Notes under the pieces: model-generated | Database searches by the model: none | Seen by the model: the letters and a program-made list of their open reading frames with translations, nothing else | Told to the model about the DNA's origin: nothing | Assembly: GCF_014646135.1 (NCBI RefSeq) | Contig: NZ_BMMW01000002.1 | Span: 1,054,001-1,118,000 of the forward strand | DNA length: 64,000 nt | DNA from: Nocardia camponoti | GTDB taxonomy: Bacteria > Actinomycetota > Actinomycetes > Mycobacteriales > Mycobacteriaceae | Direction: 5' to 3' | Made by a program: the position numbers and the translations under genes | Shown: positions 1 to 8,057 of the stretch, one piece after another | How positions within the stretch are numbered: position 1 is the first letter of the stretch | Layout: each line of letters opens with the position of its first letter

Positions 1-1
1 G

Positions 2-919
2 AGCCCGAACAACACCCAGCACTACAACGTGCTCGGCACCGACCTGGGCATCATGTGGGACAACGGCCACGGCCAAATGCTCACCGCGTTCGGCGACACG
101 GCGGGAGTCGGCGTGCCAACGTTGCTGACCGGCAGTTTGTGGGAATGGCGCTCAAACATCTTGGTGCGCAGCGATACTCGCGATCCGTCGGGCGGCATTT
201 ACTTCGACAGCGTCGTACGCGACGTGGTCGGCCAGGCACGCGACCTCATCCCAAGCCCGAAAATCCCCTTCGTCGAAATCAGCCGCATCCCCACCGCGGG
301 CATCGCGGCGAACGGCAACCAGTACATGTCGCTGATGTCGGTGAAAACGTGGGACCGCCCGGGCGGGTGGACGACCAACTTCGCCGGGCTCGCGACGTCG
401 ACCGACAACGGCGAGACCTGGCACGAACTCGACCACACGCGTCGCCCGAACGAGGGCGCGAACGCGAACTTCCAGATGAACGCCTTCGTGAAATCGGGCG
501 GCTACCTGTACGAATACGGGACGGCGGCGGGTCGCGATCGCACCGCGTACGTCGCGCGCGTTCCCGAAAACAAGCTCGAAGACCTTGGCGCGTACGAGTA
601 CTTCGACGGCGGCGGCTGGAACCGCGACATCAACACCGCGGCCCCGATCATGCAGCACGTCGGCGAGCTATCGGTGCAGTACAACGACTACCTAGGCCAG
701 TACGTTTCGCTGACAAGCGACCCGTTCGACTCCATCGTGATGCGCCGCGCACCTTCGCCGGAAGGTCCGTGGAGCGCGCCGGAAGTGCTCATCGACACCC
801 GCGAATTGCCGAGCGCCTATGCGCCGTCGATCTTCCCGTACCAAACCGGGCGCGACCTGTACTTCATGACCACGATCCATCACCAGTACAACGTGGTGCT
901 CATGCGCACCACGCTCTAG
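2..919 (+). CDS. DUF4185 domain protein, C-terminal part
   Basis: The frame is open from the first bases of the window (it begins ...NNTQHYNVLGTDLGIMWD), so the true start lies upstream and the gene is partial at its 5' end. The visible 305 residues resemble the DUF4185 beta-propeller-like family found in exported actinobacterial proteins: repeated Trp/Asp-rich strands, the phrases GTDLGIMWDNG and STDNGETWHELD, and a C-terminal FMTTIHHQYNV. Catalytic residues cannot be assigned. Family members often carry a signal peptide, which would be outside the window. The stop is at 917-919 and the next gene begins 25 bases later on the same strand. Confidence 0.8.
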   Translation, partial: SPNNTQHYNVLGTDLGIMWDNGHGQMLTAFGDTAGVGVPTLLTGSLWEWRSNILVRSDTRDPSGGIYFDSVVRDVVGQARDLIPSPKIPFVEISRIPTAGIAANGNQYMSLMSVKTWDRPGGWTTNFAGLATSTDNGETWHELDHTRRPNEGANANFQMNAFVKSGGYLYEYGTAAGRDRTAYVARVPENKLEDLGAYEYFDGGGWNRDINTAAPIMQHVGELSVQYNDYLGQYVSLTSDPFDSIVMRRAPSPEGPWSAPEVLIDTRELPSAYAPSIFPYQTGRDLYFMTTIHHQYNVVLMRTTL

Positions 920-944
920 CACCGGGGTCCATACACTGAACCGC

Positions 945-1619
945 ATGGACGCGCGGGAATGGGACGAGCGGTACGCCCGCACCGAATTAGTGTGGGGCGC
1001 ACCGCCAAACAGCACGGTCGTTGAATACGTTTACGGCCTTGACCGGCGCATTCCGCTACTCCCGTCGGCGAGCGGTCCCGCACCCGACCAACCGCGCGCC
1101 CTCGACCTCGCCGCAGGCGAAGGCAGGCATTCCCTCTGGCTCGCCACCCACGGCTGGAAGGTCGACGCGGTCGATTTCTCCCAGGTCGGCATCGATAAGG
1201 GCCGCACGGTCGCCGCTCGTCTTTCCCGTTCGGTCCGCTCGCGCATCGACTGGACCTGCGCCGACATCACCGCGTTGCGCGAAGCGGGCATCACCGGGCC
1301 ATACGAATTGATCTTGGTCGTCTTCGTCCATCTGCCCGCTGACCAGCGTCGCGCCTTGCTCACCGACCTCGCCGCGATGCTGTCGCCGGGCGGCGTGCTG
1401 CTCGTGCTCGGCCACGACACCCGCAACATCGAAAAGGGCTACGGCGGCCCGCAAGACCCGTCGATCTTGTTTACCCCCGAAGACGTTGTCGCCGACTTAA
1501 ACGGGGCGCTGTCGATTCGCGTCGCCGACGTTGTCCTTCGCCAAACCGAAGCAGCCGACGCCATTGACGCGCTTGTCATCGCCGACAAACCGCTACCCGA
1601 ACCGGCACCGAGCGAGTAG
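945..1619 (+). CDS. class I SAM-dependent methyltransferase
   Basis: A 224-residue protein with a Rossmann-type methyltransferase core. SAM-binding motif I is DLAAGEGRHSLWLA at about residues 54-67, followed by the acidic strand-2 end (KVDAVDFS). The later LILVVFVHLPADQR and LSPGGVLLVLGHD segments match the post-I motifs of the TehB/thiopurine-methyltransferase-like group. The N-terminal WDERYARTELVWGAPPN is typical of that group, where it helps bind substrate. The substrate cannot be predicted. The ATG at 945 is used; it is 25 bases from the preceding stop. Confidence 0.85.
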   Translation: MDAREWDERYARTELVWGAPPNSTVVEYVYGLDRRIPLLPSASGPAPDQPRALDLAAGEGRHSLWLATHGWKVDAVDFSQVGIDKGRTVAARLSRSVRSRIDWTCADITALREAGITGPYELILVVFVHLPADQRRALLTDLAAMLSPGGVLLVLGHDTRNIEKGYGGPQDPSILFTPEDVVADLNGALSIRVADVVLRQTEAADAIDALVIADKPLPEPAPSE

Positions 1620-1674
1620 ACGCGCCGCGGAGCCGAACCCGATACGAGCGCGGCTGCGCGGCACGGTTCGTCGC

Positions 1675-2136
1675 TCAGTACCGCCCCAACAACATCTCCG
1701 CGAACCCGCGCGCCGATTCCAGATCGTCGGCATTCGGCCGCCCCTTATTCAGCCCGCCGATCAACTTCAGCGGACCCATCGTGTCGAGCCCACGACACGA
1801 GAACCCACCGACCACGTCGAAACCTTTTTCCTCAAGGTCAGCGCTGAAATTGCGCAGGTACGGCCGCAGCCCCGGCTCGGCTATTCCGCTTGTCGCGAAG
1901 ACGAACGCGTCCTTGCCATACACCTGCGGCAACGACGCGACCAACTGCCGGAGCACCGGGTCGAGCGACATAAAATAGACGCCCGATCCGAACCCGATCA
2001 GGTCGTATTCGCCCAGCTCAGCGGGATTAAATTCGCCCGGCGTCACCACCTTCGCGCCAAGCACCGACCCGATCTCGTCCGCAATCGCGCGCGTGTTCCC
2101 GTGCGACTTCGACGCGCACACAATGACAGCCTTCAT
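1675..2136 (-). CDS. flavodoxin-like protein
   Basis: This 153-residue protein begins with a beta strand and a phosphate-binding loop ([20 protein letters not shown]), the FMN-binding signature of flavodoxins. GFGSGVYFMSLDP and FATSGIAEPG fit the second and third FMN loops. It is probably a small FMN protein for electron transfer or quinone reduction; the redox partner is unknown. The start is placed at the ATG at 2134-2136, because that ATG overlaps the stop of the upstream hydrolase gene as ATGA. The two genes are therefore probably translationally coupled. An open extension of 12 codons upstream is less likely to be used. Confidence 0.8.
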   Translation of the reverse strand: MKAVIVCASKSHGNTRAIADEIGSVLGAKVVTPGEFNPAELGEYDLIGFGSGVYFMSLDPVLRQLVASLPQVYGKDAFVFATSGIAEPGLRPYLRNFSADLEEKGFDVVGGFSCRGLDTMGPLKLIGGLNKGRPNADDLESARGFAEMLLGRY

Positions 2137-2753
2137 GGTTTCGAACCCCCTTCCTCGATCCACCGTGACCACCAGGGTCGCACCGTTTCCGCGATCGTGT
2201 CGAACCCTGTTCTAAACGAGTGCGCCTGTTTCGGAATTACCCGCACTTCGGCGGCGTCGGCCGCATCCGGGACGCCAAACGGGTCGCTGCCGCCGTTGAT
2301 GACGACGACGTCGATGTCGCCGGTCGCGAGCAGTTCGTCGCGCCGACTCTTCTCCGGCTTGCCCGGCGGGTGCAGTGGGAACGACAGCGCGACCACGCCC
2401 GCCGCGCCGATGTCGACGGCCGTTCGACACGCCACGCGCGCACCGTTTGACCGTCCACCCACCATGACAGGTATGGCCCCGAATCGGTCACGCAATGCCG
2501 CGATGATTTCGCGCCACGCTTGGTCTTGATTCACCGCCGAACCGGGCGCGCGACGGCCCGCGACGCGATAGGGCTGGGTGATCCGAGCGACAACACCACC
2601 GGCTTCACGTGCTGAATCAGCAACGGCCACAATGTCTTTCGTATCGCACCCACCACCTGCGCCGTGCGTGATCGCGAGTAGGAATCGCGGGTCGTCGACC
2701 TCGTCAAGATCAACCTCCGCAGGCCCGAATGTGGTCTCGATGCGCACACCCAA
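2133..2753 (-). CDS. alpha/beta hydrolase (TEX30/KANL3-like)
   Basis: A 206-residue compact alpha/beta hydrolase. The oxyanion region is THGAGGG, the nucleophile elbow is GGRSNGAR (Ser at about residue 101), the acid is in NGGSDPFG and the histidine is in KQAHSF. This order matches the small KANL3/TEX30-type hydrolases (dienelactone-hydrolase-like fold). The substrate is unknown. It is the first gene of a two-gene unit with the flavodoxin, overlapping it by 4 bases, and it is divergent from fadE5. Confidence 0.8.
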   Translation of the reverse strand: MGVRIETTFGPAEVDLDEVDDPRFLLAITHGAGGGCDTKDIVAVADSAREAGGVVARITQPYRVAGRRAPGSAVNQDQAWREIIAALRDRFGAIPVMVGGRSNGARVACRTAVDIGAAGVVALSFPLHPPGKPEKSRRDELLATGDIDVVVINGGSDPFGVPDAADAAEVRVIPKQAHSFRTGFDTIAETVRPWWSRWIEEGGSKP

Positions 2754-2807
2754 CCCTAGCCGCGTGTTTTCCGCGTCACATTGCTCGACACCCCTTTGCC
2801 CAGGGCA

Positions 2808-2848
2808 TTACTCAGCGGTAATATGGCAGTTAAGTTACCCGCGAGTAG
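2808..2848. promoter_or_regulatory. two operator-like inverted repeats upstream of fadE5
   Basis: Two 14-bp sites lie 27 bp apart centre to centre: TTACTCAGCGGTAA (2808-2821) and TTACCCGCGAGTAG (2835-2848). Both resemble the core TTACTY-NN-RAGTAA seen as perfect palindromes before tetR (20975-20996) and between fabG4 and fadA2 (14137-14158). The first matches the left half exactly and the second differs by one base in each half. They are probably weaker sites for the same TetR-family regulator. This is inference from sequence similarity only. Confidence 0.5.
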
Positions 2849-2946
2849 CATGCGGAAAACCGGATAGCTACCCGGTGGACGTCACGACGGGCGGGAACGG
2901 CACCACCACCGACCGCACCAGAACTCAATGGAGAGTGAGTACTCAC

Positions 2947-4782
2947 ATGGGCCATTACAAGGCAAACGTTCGCGACCTCGAGTTCAACCTCTTCGAGGTC
3001 CTCGGCATCGACAAGCTGCTCGACGCGGGCACGTTCGGTGATCTTGACACCGACACCGTGAAGGAAATGCTCTCCGAGGTCCGTCGTCTGGCCGAGGGCC
3101 CGCTGGCCGAGTCGTTCGCCGACGCCGACCGCAACCCCCCGACCTTCGACCCCAACACCCACAAGGTCACCCTCCCCGAGTCGTTCAAGAAGTCCTACAA
3201 GGCGCTTGAAGACGGCGAGTGGGCCAAGGTTGGTGTTGTCGAGGAGCTCGGCGGCCTGAACGCCCCTTCGGCGATCACCTGGGCGCTCGGCGAAATGGTG
3301 CTCGGTGCCAACCCGCCCATCCAGATGTACGCCGCTGGCGCTGGCTTCGCGCAGGTCTTCTTCAACAACGGCACCGAAGAGCAGAAGGGCTGGGCGGCCA
3401 AGATCGCCGAGCGCAACTGGGGTGCCACCATGGTCCTGACCGAGCCCGACGCGGGTTCCGACGTCGGCGCGGGCCGCACCAAGGCCATCAAGCAGGAAGA
3501 CGGCTCGTGGCACATCGAGGGCGTCAAGCGCTTCATCACCTCGGGTGACTCCGACGACCTGTTCGAAAACATCATGCACCTCGTGCTCGCCCGCCCCGAA
3601 GGCGCTGGCCCGGGCACCAAGGGTCTTTCGCTGTTCTACGTCCCGAAGACGCACTTCGACTTCGAGACCGAGACCTTCGGCGATCGCAACGGCGTGTTCG
3701 TCACCAACGTCGAGCACAAGATGGGCATCAAGGCTTCGGCCACCTGTGAGGTCACCTTCGGCGGCCACGGCATCCCGGCCAAGGGCTGGCTCGTCGGCGA
3801 GGTCCACAACGGCATCGCGCAGATGTTCGACGTGATCGAGAACGCCCGCATGATGGTTGGCACCAAGGCCATCGCGACCCTGTCGACCGGCTACCTCAAC
3901 GCGCTTGAGTACGCCAAGACCCGCGTCCAGGGTGCCGACCTCACCCAGATGACCGACAAGGCCGCGCCTCGCGTGACCATCACCCACCACCCCGACGTGC
4001 GTCGCGCGCTTGCCATGCAGAAGGCGTACGCCGAGGGCCTGCGTGCCATCTACCTCTACACCGCGGCGCACCAGACCCCGGAGATCGCCGAAGCGGTTTC
4101 GGGTGCTGACAAGGATGTCGCGTTCCGCGTGAACGACCTGCTGCTCCCGATCGTCAAGGGTGTCGGCTCCGAGCGTGCCTACCAGTACCTCACCGACTCG
4201 CTGCAGACCTTCGGTGGCTCGGGCTTCCTCCAGGATTACCCGATCGAGCAGTACATCCGCGACGCCAAGATCGACTCGCTGTACGAAGGCACCACCGCCA
4301 TCCAGGCGCAGGACTTCTTCTTCCGCAAGATCGCGCGTGACCGTGGTGTTGCTCTGGCGCACGTCGCCGGTCAGATCCAGAAGTTCCTGGCTGCCGACAA
4401 CGCCAACGAGCGCCTCAAGGGTGAGCGCAAGCTGCTCGCCACCGCGCTCGAAGACGTGCAGACGATGGCCGCCACCCTCACCGGCCACCTCATGGGTGCG
4501 CAGGAGCAGCCGACCGAGCTGTACAAGGTCGGCCTCGGTTCGGTCCGCTTCCTGATGGCTGTCGGCGACCTGTTCATCGGCTGGATGCTGCTGAACCAGG
4601 CCGAGATCGCCCTCGCCGCACTCGACAACGGCGCGACCGGCGCCGACGTCGCGTTCTACACCGGCAAGGTCGCATCGGCCCAGTTCTTCGCCCGCAACGT
4701 GCTCCCCGAGCTCACCGCGACCCGCGCGATCCTGGCCAACCTGGACAACGACATCATGGAACTGGACGAAGCAGCGTTCTGA
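2947..4782 (+). CDS. fadE5: acyl-CoA dehydrogenase FadE5
   Basis: From the ATG at 2947 the product is 611 residues, the length I recall for M. tuberculosis FadE5 (Rv0244c). It should oxidise acyl-CoA to trans-2-enoyl-CoA with FAD. The order is an N-terminal extension ([20 protein letters not shown]), the acyl-CoA dehydrogenase core with [14 protein letters not shown] and [14 protein letters not shown], and the catalytic-base segment [15 protein letters not shown] with Glu447. An extended C-terminal helical domain follows. The frame is open well upstream of 2947, but similarity begins at this Met. A strong terminator follows. Two operator-like palindromes upstream suggest shared TetR control with fabG4/fadA2. 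Confidence 0.95.
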   Translation: MGHYKANVRDLEFNLFEVLGIDKLLDAGTFGDLDTDTVKEMLSEVRRLAEGPLAESFADADRNPPTFDPNTHKVTLPESFKKSYKALEDGEWAKVGVVEELGGLNAPSAITWALGEMVLGANPPIQMYAAGAGFAQVFFNNGTEEQKGWAAKIAERNWGATMVLTEPDAGSDVGAGRTKAIKQEDGSWHIEGVKRFITSGDSDDLFENIMHLVLARPEGAGPGTKGLSLFYVPKTHFDFETETFGDRNGVFVTNVEHKMGIKASATCEVTFGGHGIPAKGWLVGEVHNGIAQMFDVIENARMMVGTKAIATLSTGYLNALEYAKTRVQGADLTQMTDKAAPRVTITHHPDVRRALAMQKAYAEGLRAIYLYTAAHQTPEIAEAVSGADKDVAFRVNDLLLPIVKGVGSERAYQYLTDSLQTFGGSGFLQDYPIEQYIRDAKIDSLYEGTTAIQAQDFFFRKIARDRGVALAHVAGQIQKFLAADNANERLKGERKLLATALEDVQTMAATLTGHLMGAQEQPTELYKVGLGSVRFLMAVGDLFIGWMLLNQAEIALAALDNGATGADVAFYTGKVASAQFFARNVLPELTATRAILANLDNDIMELDEAAF

Positions 4783-4807
4783 TCCGCGATGATCTGAAGT
4801 AGTAGCA

Positions 4808-4843
4808 CGAAGGCCCGGAGTTGCCCCCAACTCCGGGCCTTCG
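4808..4843 (+). terminator. intrinsic terminator of fadE5
   Basis: A perfect 16-bp stem (CGAAGGCCCGGAGTTG pairing with its complement ending at 4843) with a 4-base C loop, starting 25 bases after the fadE5 stop and followed by a short CTGTTTCC tract. The U-tract is weak, as is usual in high-GC actinobacteria. Confidence 0.75.
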
Positions 4844-4902
4844 CTGTTTCCACAGGTCAAGATTGCGTTTCGACTCCACCAACACTCTGTGTAAACTCAC
4901 CA

Positions 4903-4917
4903 TCACCTATAGGGTGA
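4903..4917. promoter_or_regulatory. probable HigA operator
   Basis: An inverted repeat TCACC-TATAG-GGTGA lies 16 bp before the higB start and merges into the Shine-Dalgarno sequence (AAGGAGGGG). Its position fits autorepression by the HigA-type antitoxin encoded downstream. This is inferred from position and symmetry. Confidence 0.4.
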
Positions 4918-4932
4918 AGGAGGGGAAACGGA

Positions 4933-5232
4933 GTGCGGCTAGAGTTCGCGAAGGCAGAACTTCGTTCCCTCTGGGAAGTGGAGAAGTTTCGAATCAAAGG
5001 GCTGGACCCCGAGGCGGTTACCGCGTATCGCAAGAAGGTCAACCTCCTGCAAGCGGCGTCCAGTGAAGTCGAGCTACGCAACTTCCGAGCGCTCAACCTG
5101 GAAAAGCTCAAAGGCGACCGCCAGGGACAGTACTCAATCAGGCTCACCAGAAAGTGGCGCTTGATCCTACAGTTCAAGACTGATCACGAGGGCCGCGTCG
5201 TGGTTGTCCTCGAACTTTGCGACTACCACTGA
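4933..5232 (+). CDS. higB: HigB/RelE-superfamily toxin
   Basis: A 99-residue protein of the RelE/HigB mRNA-interferase fold. The C-terminal half LEKLKGDRQGQYSIRLTRKW followed by RLILQF is the characteristic HigB block, whose basic residues and aromatic core carry the ribosome-dependent RNase function in the family. The GTG start at 4933 follows a strong AAGGAGG. The next gene encodes a HigA-type antitoxin and begins 25 bases after the stop, giving the toxin-first order typical of higBA. The gene sits in the accessory island right of fadE5. Confidence 0.88.
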   Translation: MRLEFAKAELRSLWEVEKFRIKGLDPEAVTAYRKKVNLLQAASSEVELRNFRALNLEKLKGDRQGQYSIRLTRKWRLILQFKTDHEGRVVVVLELCDYH

Positions 5233-5257
5233 CCTGTACGGAAGGGGAGGCCTAGAC

Positions 5258-6337
5258 ATGAGCGAAAAGACTGGGCTGCCCGCGCAAGCATTTCCCGCTG
5301 GCGAGTACCTCAGAGACGAAATCGACGCACGCGGATGGTCTGTTGCCGAATTCGCCCACATTTTGGGCAGGCCAACTCAGGCAGTGTCGGAGATCCTCAA
5401 CGGGCACAAGGAGATCACCGTCGAAACCGCGGTGGAAATTGCCGCGGCAACCGGGACCGAGGCATCCACCTGGCTACGCCTGCAGGACACCTACCGCCTC
5501 TGGAAGGTCGCGCGAGCTGAACCCCAAAAGGCCGCAACGGTTTCCCGGCGCGCCCGTCTGTCGCAGCTCGTTCCAATGCACGAACTGCGACAGCGTGGGA
5601 TCGTGCCCCAGGACGCGGGAATAGACGAGGAGGAGGCCGCCGTGTGCGCGCTCCTCGGAATCAGTGACACAACCAGCACGCCTTCGATCAAGTTCGCCGC
5701 ACGGCGATCAGACGAAGGTGCGCCCATCTCCCCCGCGCAGTTGGCCTGGATTTCCTGCGTGAAGCGAGCCGCGCGCCTCGATAATTCCGCCGCCCGTCCG
5801 CTGGGAGATATCCGGGAGCTCGCGAGCGAGGTAGTGCGTCGGGTAGCCGAACCGGAGGCCCTTTCCGGCTTGCCGGACCTGTTCCTTGAGTACGGGATCC
5901 GCCTGGTTCACGTACCGCCCTTCAAGGCGGGCAAGATCGATGGTGGGGCATACCTCGATAGGTCAGGCATACCCGTCATCGCGTTGTCTGGCCGAATTCA
6001 GCGCATCGACAGCGTCGTATTCACGCTGCTTCATGAGCTCGCGCACGTGTATTTAGGACACCTGACTAGCGGAATAGCCCTCGATTCGGACGTGTGCGCG
6101 GCCACCGAGAATAAGGCCGAGCGCGATGCTGATCGGTGCGCGATGGGCTGGGCGTTGCCGGAGCCACTGGGGATCTCCGCACCGATTTCGAAACGCGCCG
6201 TCACCCAGCGCGCCGCAGCACTTGGCGTCCACCCGGGTCTCATCGTGGGTCGCTTGCAATACCAGGGCAAGCTGCCGTGGTCGCACCTCCGAGATCTGAC
6301 ACCCAACGTCAGAACCTATCTCAGCGTTTGGGAGTAG
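5258..6337 (+). CDS. higA: HigA-type antitoxin fused to an ImmA/IrrE metallopeptidase domain
   Basis: A 359-residue protein. Residues about 10-75 form a HigA-type XRE helix-turn-helix (AGEYLRDEIDARGWSVAEFA, then ILNGHKEITVETA). Residues about 205-290 form an ImmA/IrrE (DUF955) zinc peptidase domain with HELAH at 259-263. Ordinary HigA antitoxins are about 90-110 residues, so this is a long two-domain antitoxin. The ATG at 5258 is preceded by GAAGGGGAGG. The family role is neutralising HigB and repressing the operon. The peptidase domain could make antitoxin turnover or target cleavage part of the switch, which is inference. Confidence 0.88.
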   Translation: MSEKTGLPAQAFPAGEYLRDEIDARGWSVAEFAHILGRPTQAVSEILNGHKEITVETAVEIAAATGTEASTWLRLQDTYRLWKVARAEPQKAATVSRRARLSQLVPMHELRQRGIVPQDAGIDEEEAAVCALLGISDTTSTPSIKFAARRSDEGAPISPAQLAWISCVKRAARLDNSAARPLGDIRELASEVVRRVAEPEALSGLPDLFLEYGIRLVHVPPFKAGKIDGGAYLDRSGIPVIALSGRIQRIDSVVFTLLHELAHVYLGHLTSGIALDSDVCAATENKAERDADRCAMGWALPEPLGISAPISKRAVTQRAAALGVHPGLIVGRLQYQGKLPWSHLRDLTPNVRTYLSVWE

Positions 6338-6356
6338 GAGATGGTGCTCCGCACTT

Positions 6357-6374
6357 GTGCTACTTAAGTAGCAC
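6357..6374. promoter_or_regulatory. perfect 18-bp palindrome GTGCTACTT/AAGTAGCAC
   Basis: A perfect 18-bp palindrome 19 bases after the higA stop. It shares the half-site GTGnTACTT with a second inverted repeat at 6386-6416. It is probably a regulator-binding site belonging to the broken Fic locus. No regulator gene adjoins it. Confidence 0.5.
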
Positions 6375-6385
6375 TAGCTCCCCGC

Positions 6386-6416
6386 TGTGATACTTTTCGG
6401 CCGAAAAAGTATCACA
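6386..6416. promoter_or_regulatory. 31-bp inverted repeat overlapping the Fic-remnant start
   Basis: The arms TGTGATACTTTT (6386-6397) and AAAAGTATCACA (6405-6416) are exact reverse complements around CGGCCGA. The GTG start of the remnant ORF falls inside the repeat, so a bound protein would block transcription or initiation. The half-site GTGATACTT matches the neighbouring palindrome (GTGCTACTT). Confidence 0.5.
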
Positions 6417-6977
6417 AGCCCTGAGGGAGTCGGCGCGCTTCTCAAGGACTTCCAGTCCCGAGATATTCGCTCGCGCCCTCGTTCGCCGCGAAGCCGTGCT
6501 CTCCAGACAGCGGCGGAAGGTCGCCGTCGGCGTGCAGGTATTTTGCTGCCCGCGCCCCTGCTCGACCTCACGGCGTACATCGAGCCTCGCCGGGACCGGT
6601 ATTACGCTGGGCTGCTTGGTGTTTCGACGCAGGGCGATTGGCTCAGTTGGTTCGAGTTCTTCCTCGAAGTGATCACCGAACAGGCGCACGACAGTCTTGG
6701 CCGGGCACTTCGTTTGGACGCGCTGCGCAGCGAACTGCGCGGTCGGGTGGCGAAGGCCCGATCGTCGGCGCTTCTTCCCGCATTGATCGATGAGCTATTT
6801 CGGGTGCCGATTATCAGCATTAATGGTGCGAAGGAGGCGCTCAACGTCACCCATCGCTCAGCCACGCTGAACCTCGAAAAGCTTGTTGCCGCAGGCATTC
6901 TCGTAGAGATCACCCGCGGGCGCCAACGTTTCTTCGCGGCGCCCGAGGTGCTAGCGGTGATGTCGGGGGAAATCTGA
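6387..6977 (+). pseudogene. truncated Fic-family protein (C-terminal part and winged helix)
   Basis: The open frame encodes 196 residues. From about residue 52 it matches the region that follows the catalytic motif in Fic proteins with a C-terminal helix-turn-helix: ILLPAPLLDLTAYIEPRRDR, then RYYAGLLGVSTQGDW. It ends with a winged-helix region (LLPALIDELFRVPIISINGA, then TLNLEKLVAAGILVE). The Fic core with HPFxxGNGR is missing, and the first 50 residues are a basic stretch of unclear origin. The likely explanation is a deletion that removed the AMP-transferase core. The remaining protein could still be a DNA-binding protein. Direct translation as a small regulator cannot be excluded. Confidence 0.6.
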
Positions 6978-6985
6978 TCCGGTTT

Positions 6986-7087
6986 CTACGCGGTGAGCGT
7001 GGACGAACCGAGGAACAAGATTGTGGCGAAGTTCGTGATGGCGTCGAACAGAGCGACGTCGGCATCGGCGATCAGGGTGGTCTTCAT
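6986..7087 (-). CDS. 33-residue small ORF with a strong ribosome binding site
   Basis: This short ORF starts at the ATG at 7085-7087, preceded by AGAGGAGTTACGC, an excellent Shine-Dalgarno match at normal spacing. The peptide starts MKTTLIADADVALFDAI and ends LFLGSSTLTA. It has no strong cationic or signal-peptide character; the middle (ALFDAITNFATILFLG) is an amphipathic to hydrophobic helix. I do not recognise it. Small hydrophobic or amphipathic peptides of this size in mycolata include porin-like PorA/PorH types, but that comparison rests only on size. It sits tail to tail with the Fic remnant, 8 bases apart. Confidence 0.5.
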   Translation of the reverse strand: MKTTLIADADVALFDAITNFATILFLGSSTLTA

Positions 7088-7196
7088 GCGTAACTCCTCT
7101 AACTAAGTTGCGCATTTCTATCACGGATTGATCACGAGCGCGGGTCCTACGTGTAGCTGGAAGGGGACGGTCCGCCAACCGTCCCCTACCCCTCGC

Positions 7197-7700
7197 TTAC
7201 GGGCAGTTAACCGTGTATTCCCACTGCGTGTTGCTGGGTCCGGTTACCTTCACGCTCACCGTTGTCGCCGACCCCGCGGGCAACCGGACGGTCGCCGAAC
7301 CGGTTCCCTGGTTGATTTGGTCGCCAACGTAACCGGTGTCGTGGACCTGGGCGCCCTGGTAGAACACCTGAATTCGGTCCGGGATGCTGAACGTTTCGTA
7401 CGTGAGCACGAACGAAAGCGGACCGCTGCGACCCAACGAATGGGTGGTTGTTGTGACACCCGCGCCGCCTGATTTGCGCGATCGGTTGCATGGCTGCGTT
7501 GGCCCGTCGGACGAACCATCGCCGCCGGAACCGCTCAGTACGCCGCTGCCAACATCGAGCAGGTCGCCAAGGATGTCGATCCCCGCGCTGCCCGTGTCAG
7601 CACTTCCTGTGTCGGCGCTTGCCAACGCGGGGCAAAGTAATAGGGGGATGGTGGCCGCAGCGACGATCGTGCGGAACACCCGGGTCGAAAATGTGCTCAA
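7197..7700 (-). CDS. secreted beta-rich protein, function unknown
   Basis: A 167-residue exported protein. The signal peptide is about residues 1-28 (FRTIVAAATIPLLLCPALAS, then A). A Gly/Ser/Asp-rich linker follows, then a beta-sandwich-like domain of about 95 residues ending WEYTVNCP. Two cysteines (in PCNRS and VNCP) could form a disulphide around the domain. The TTG start at 7698-7700 is chosen because GGAGGAAG lies 7-8 bases before it; longer reading frames lack this. The domain resembles small carbohydrate- or calcium-binding sandwiches (SGSATTVSVKVTGPS), but I cannot assign a family. Confidence 0.7.
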   Translation of the reverse strand: MSTFSTRVFRTIVAAATIPLLLCPALASADTGSADTGSAGIDILGDLLDVGSGVLSGSGGDGSSDGPTQPCNRSRKSGGAGVTTTTHSLGRSGPLSFVLTYETFSIPDRIQVFYQGAQVHDTGYVGDQINQGTGSATVRLPAGSATTVSVKVTGPSNTQWEYTVNCP

Positions 7701-8057
7701 AACGCTTCCTCCACAACGCAAATCGAGAGTGACGCGGTCGGCGCGGTCCGATTGGCCCGCTGTGACAAGTACTAACAAACCGGTTAAAAGGACTCAAAGT
7801 CCGACAATTGTGGGTACCCGGATGTTCGAATGCCGCGGATTAACCAGCGCGACAATCGCATTGGATTGGCACCCTGGCAACAAGCCCAAACGCAGCCCAC
7901 ACGGCCGCATCGCAATTACTTAGCGTCGCGAGGAAATAACAGGTAGACACAGTACGATTCGGTTACTCGCGCGTACTCGCTACCCACTAGCTAATGACCA
8001 CTGCGAAAATGAGTAATCTCACAGCGAATCCCTGTAACGCACAACATCTTTCGTCGA
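7701..8057. other. intergenic region, no gene recognised
   Basis: These 357 bases separate the 5' end of the secreted-protein gene from the 3' end of the AraC-family gene, both on the minus strand. The segment next to 7700 should hold the promoter of the secreted protein. The AT content is higher around 7770-7860 and 7920-8050. No convincing ORF with a ribosome binding site, hairpin terminator or repeat was found. Confidence 0.5.

Noticed and set aside
2830..4860. A 676-codon open frame antisense to fadE5
   Set aside because: It lies opposite a certain gene, has no family similarity and its residue pattern (Gly/Asp/Val/Arg-rich) is that of GC-skewed antisense DNA.
6951..7178. A 75-codon frame over the small ORF region
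   Set aside because: It has a weaker start signal and Arg-rich random composition. The shorter frame at 6986-7087 has the better ribosome binding site.
7960..7990. Another TetR-type operator (TTACTCGCGCGTAC)
   Set aside because: Only the left half matches the operator core; the right half has two mismatches and the site is not symmetric.
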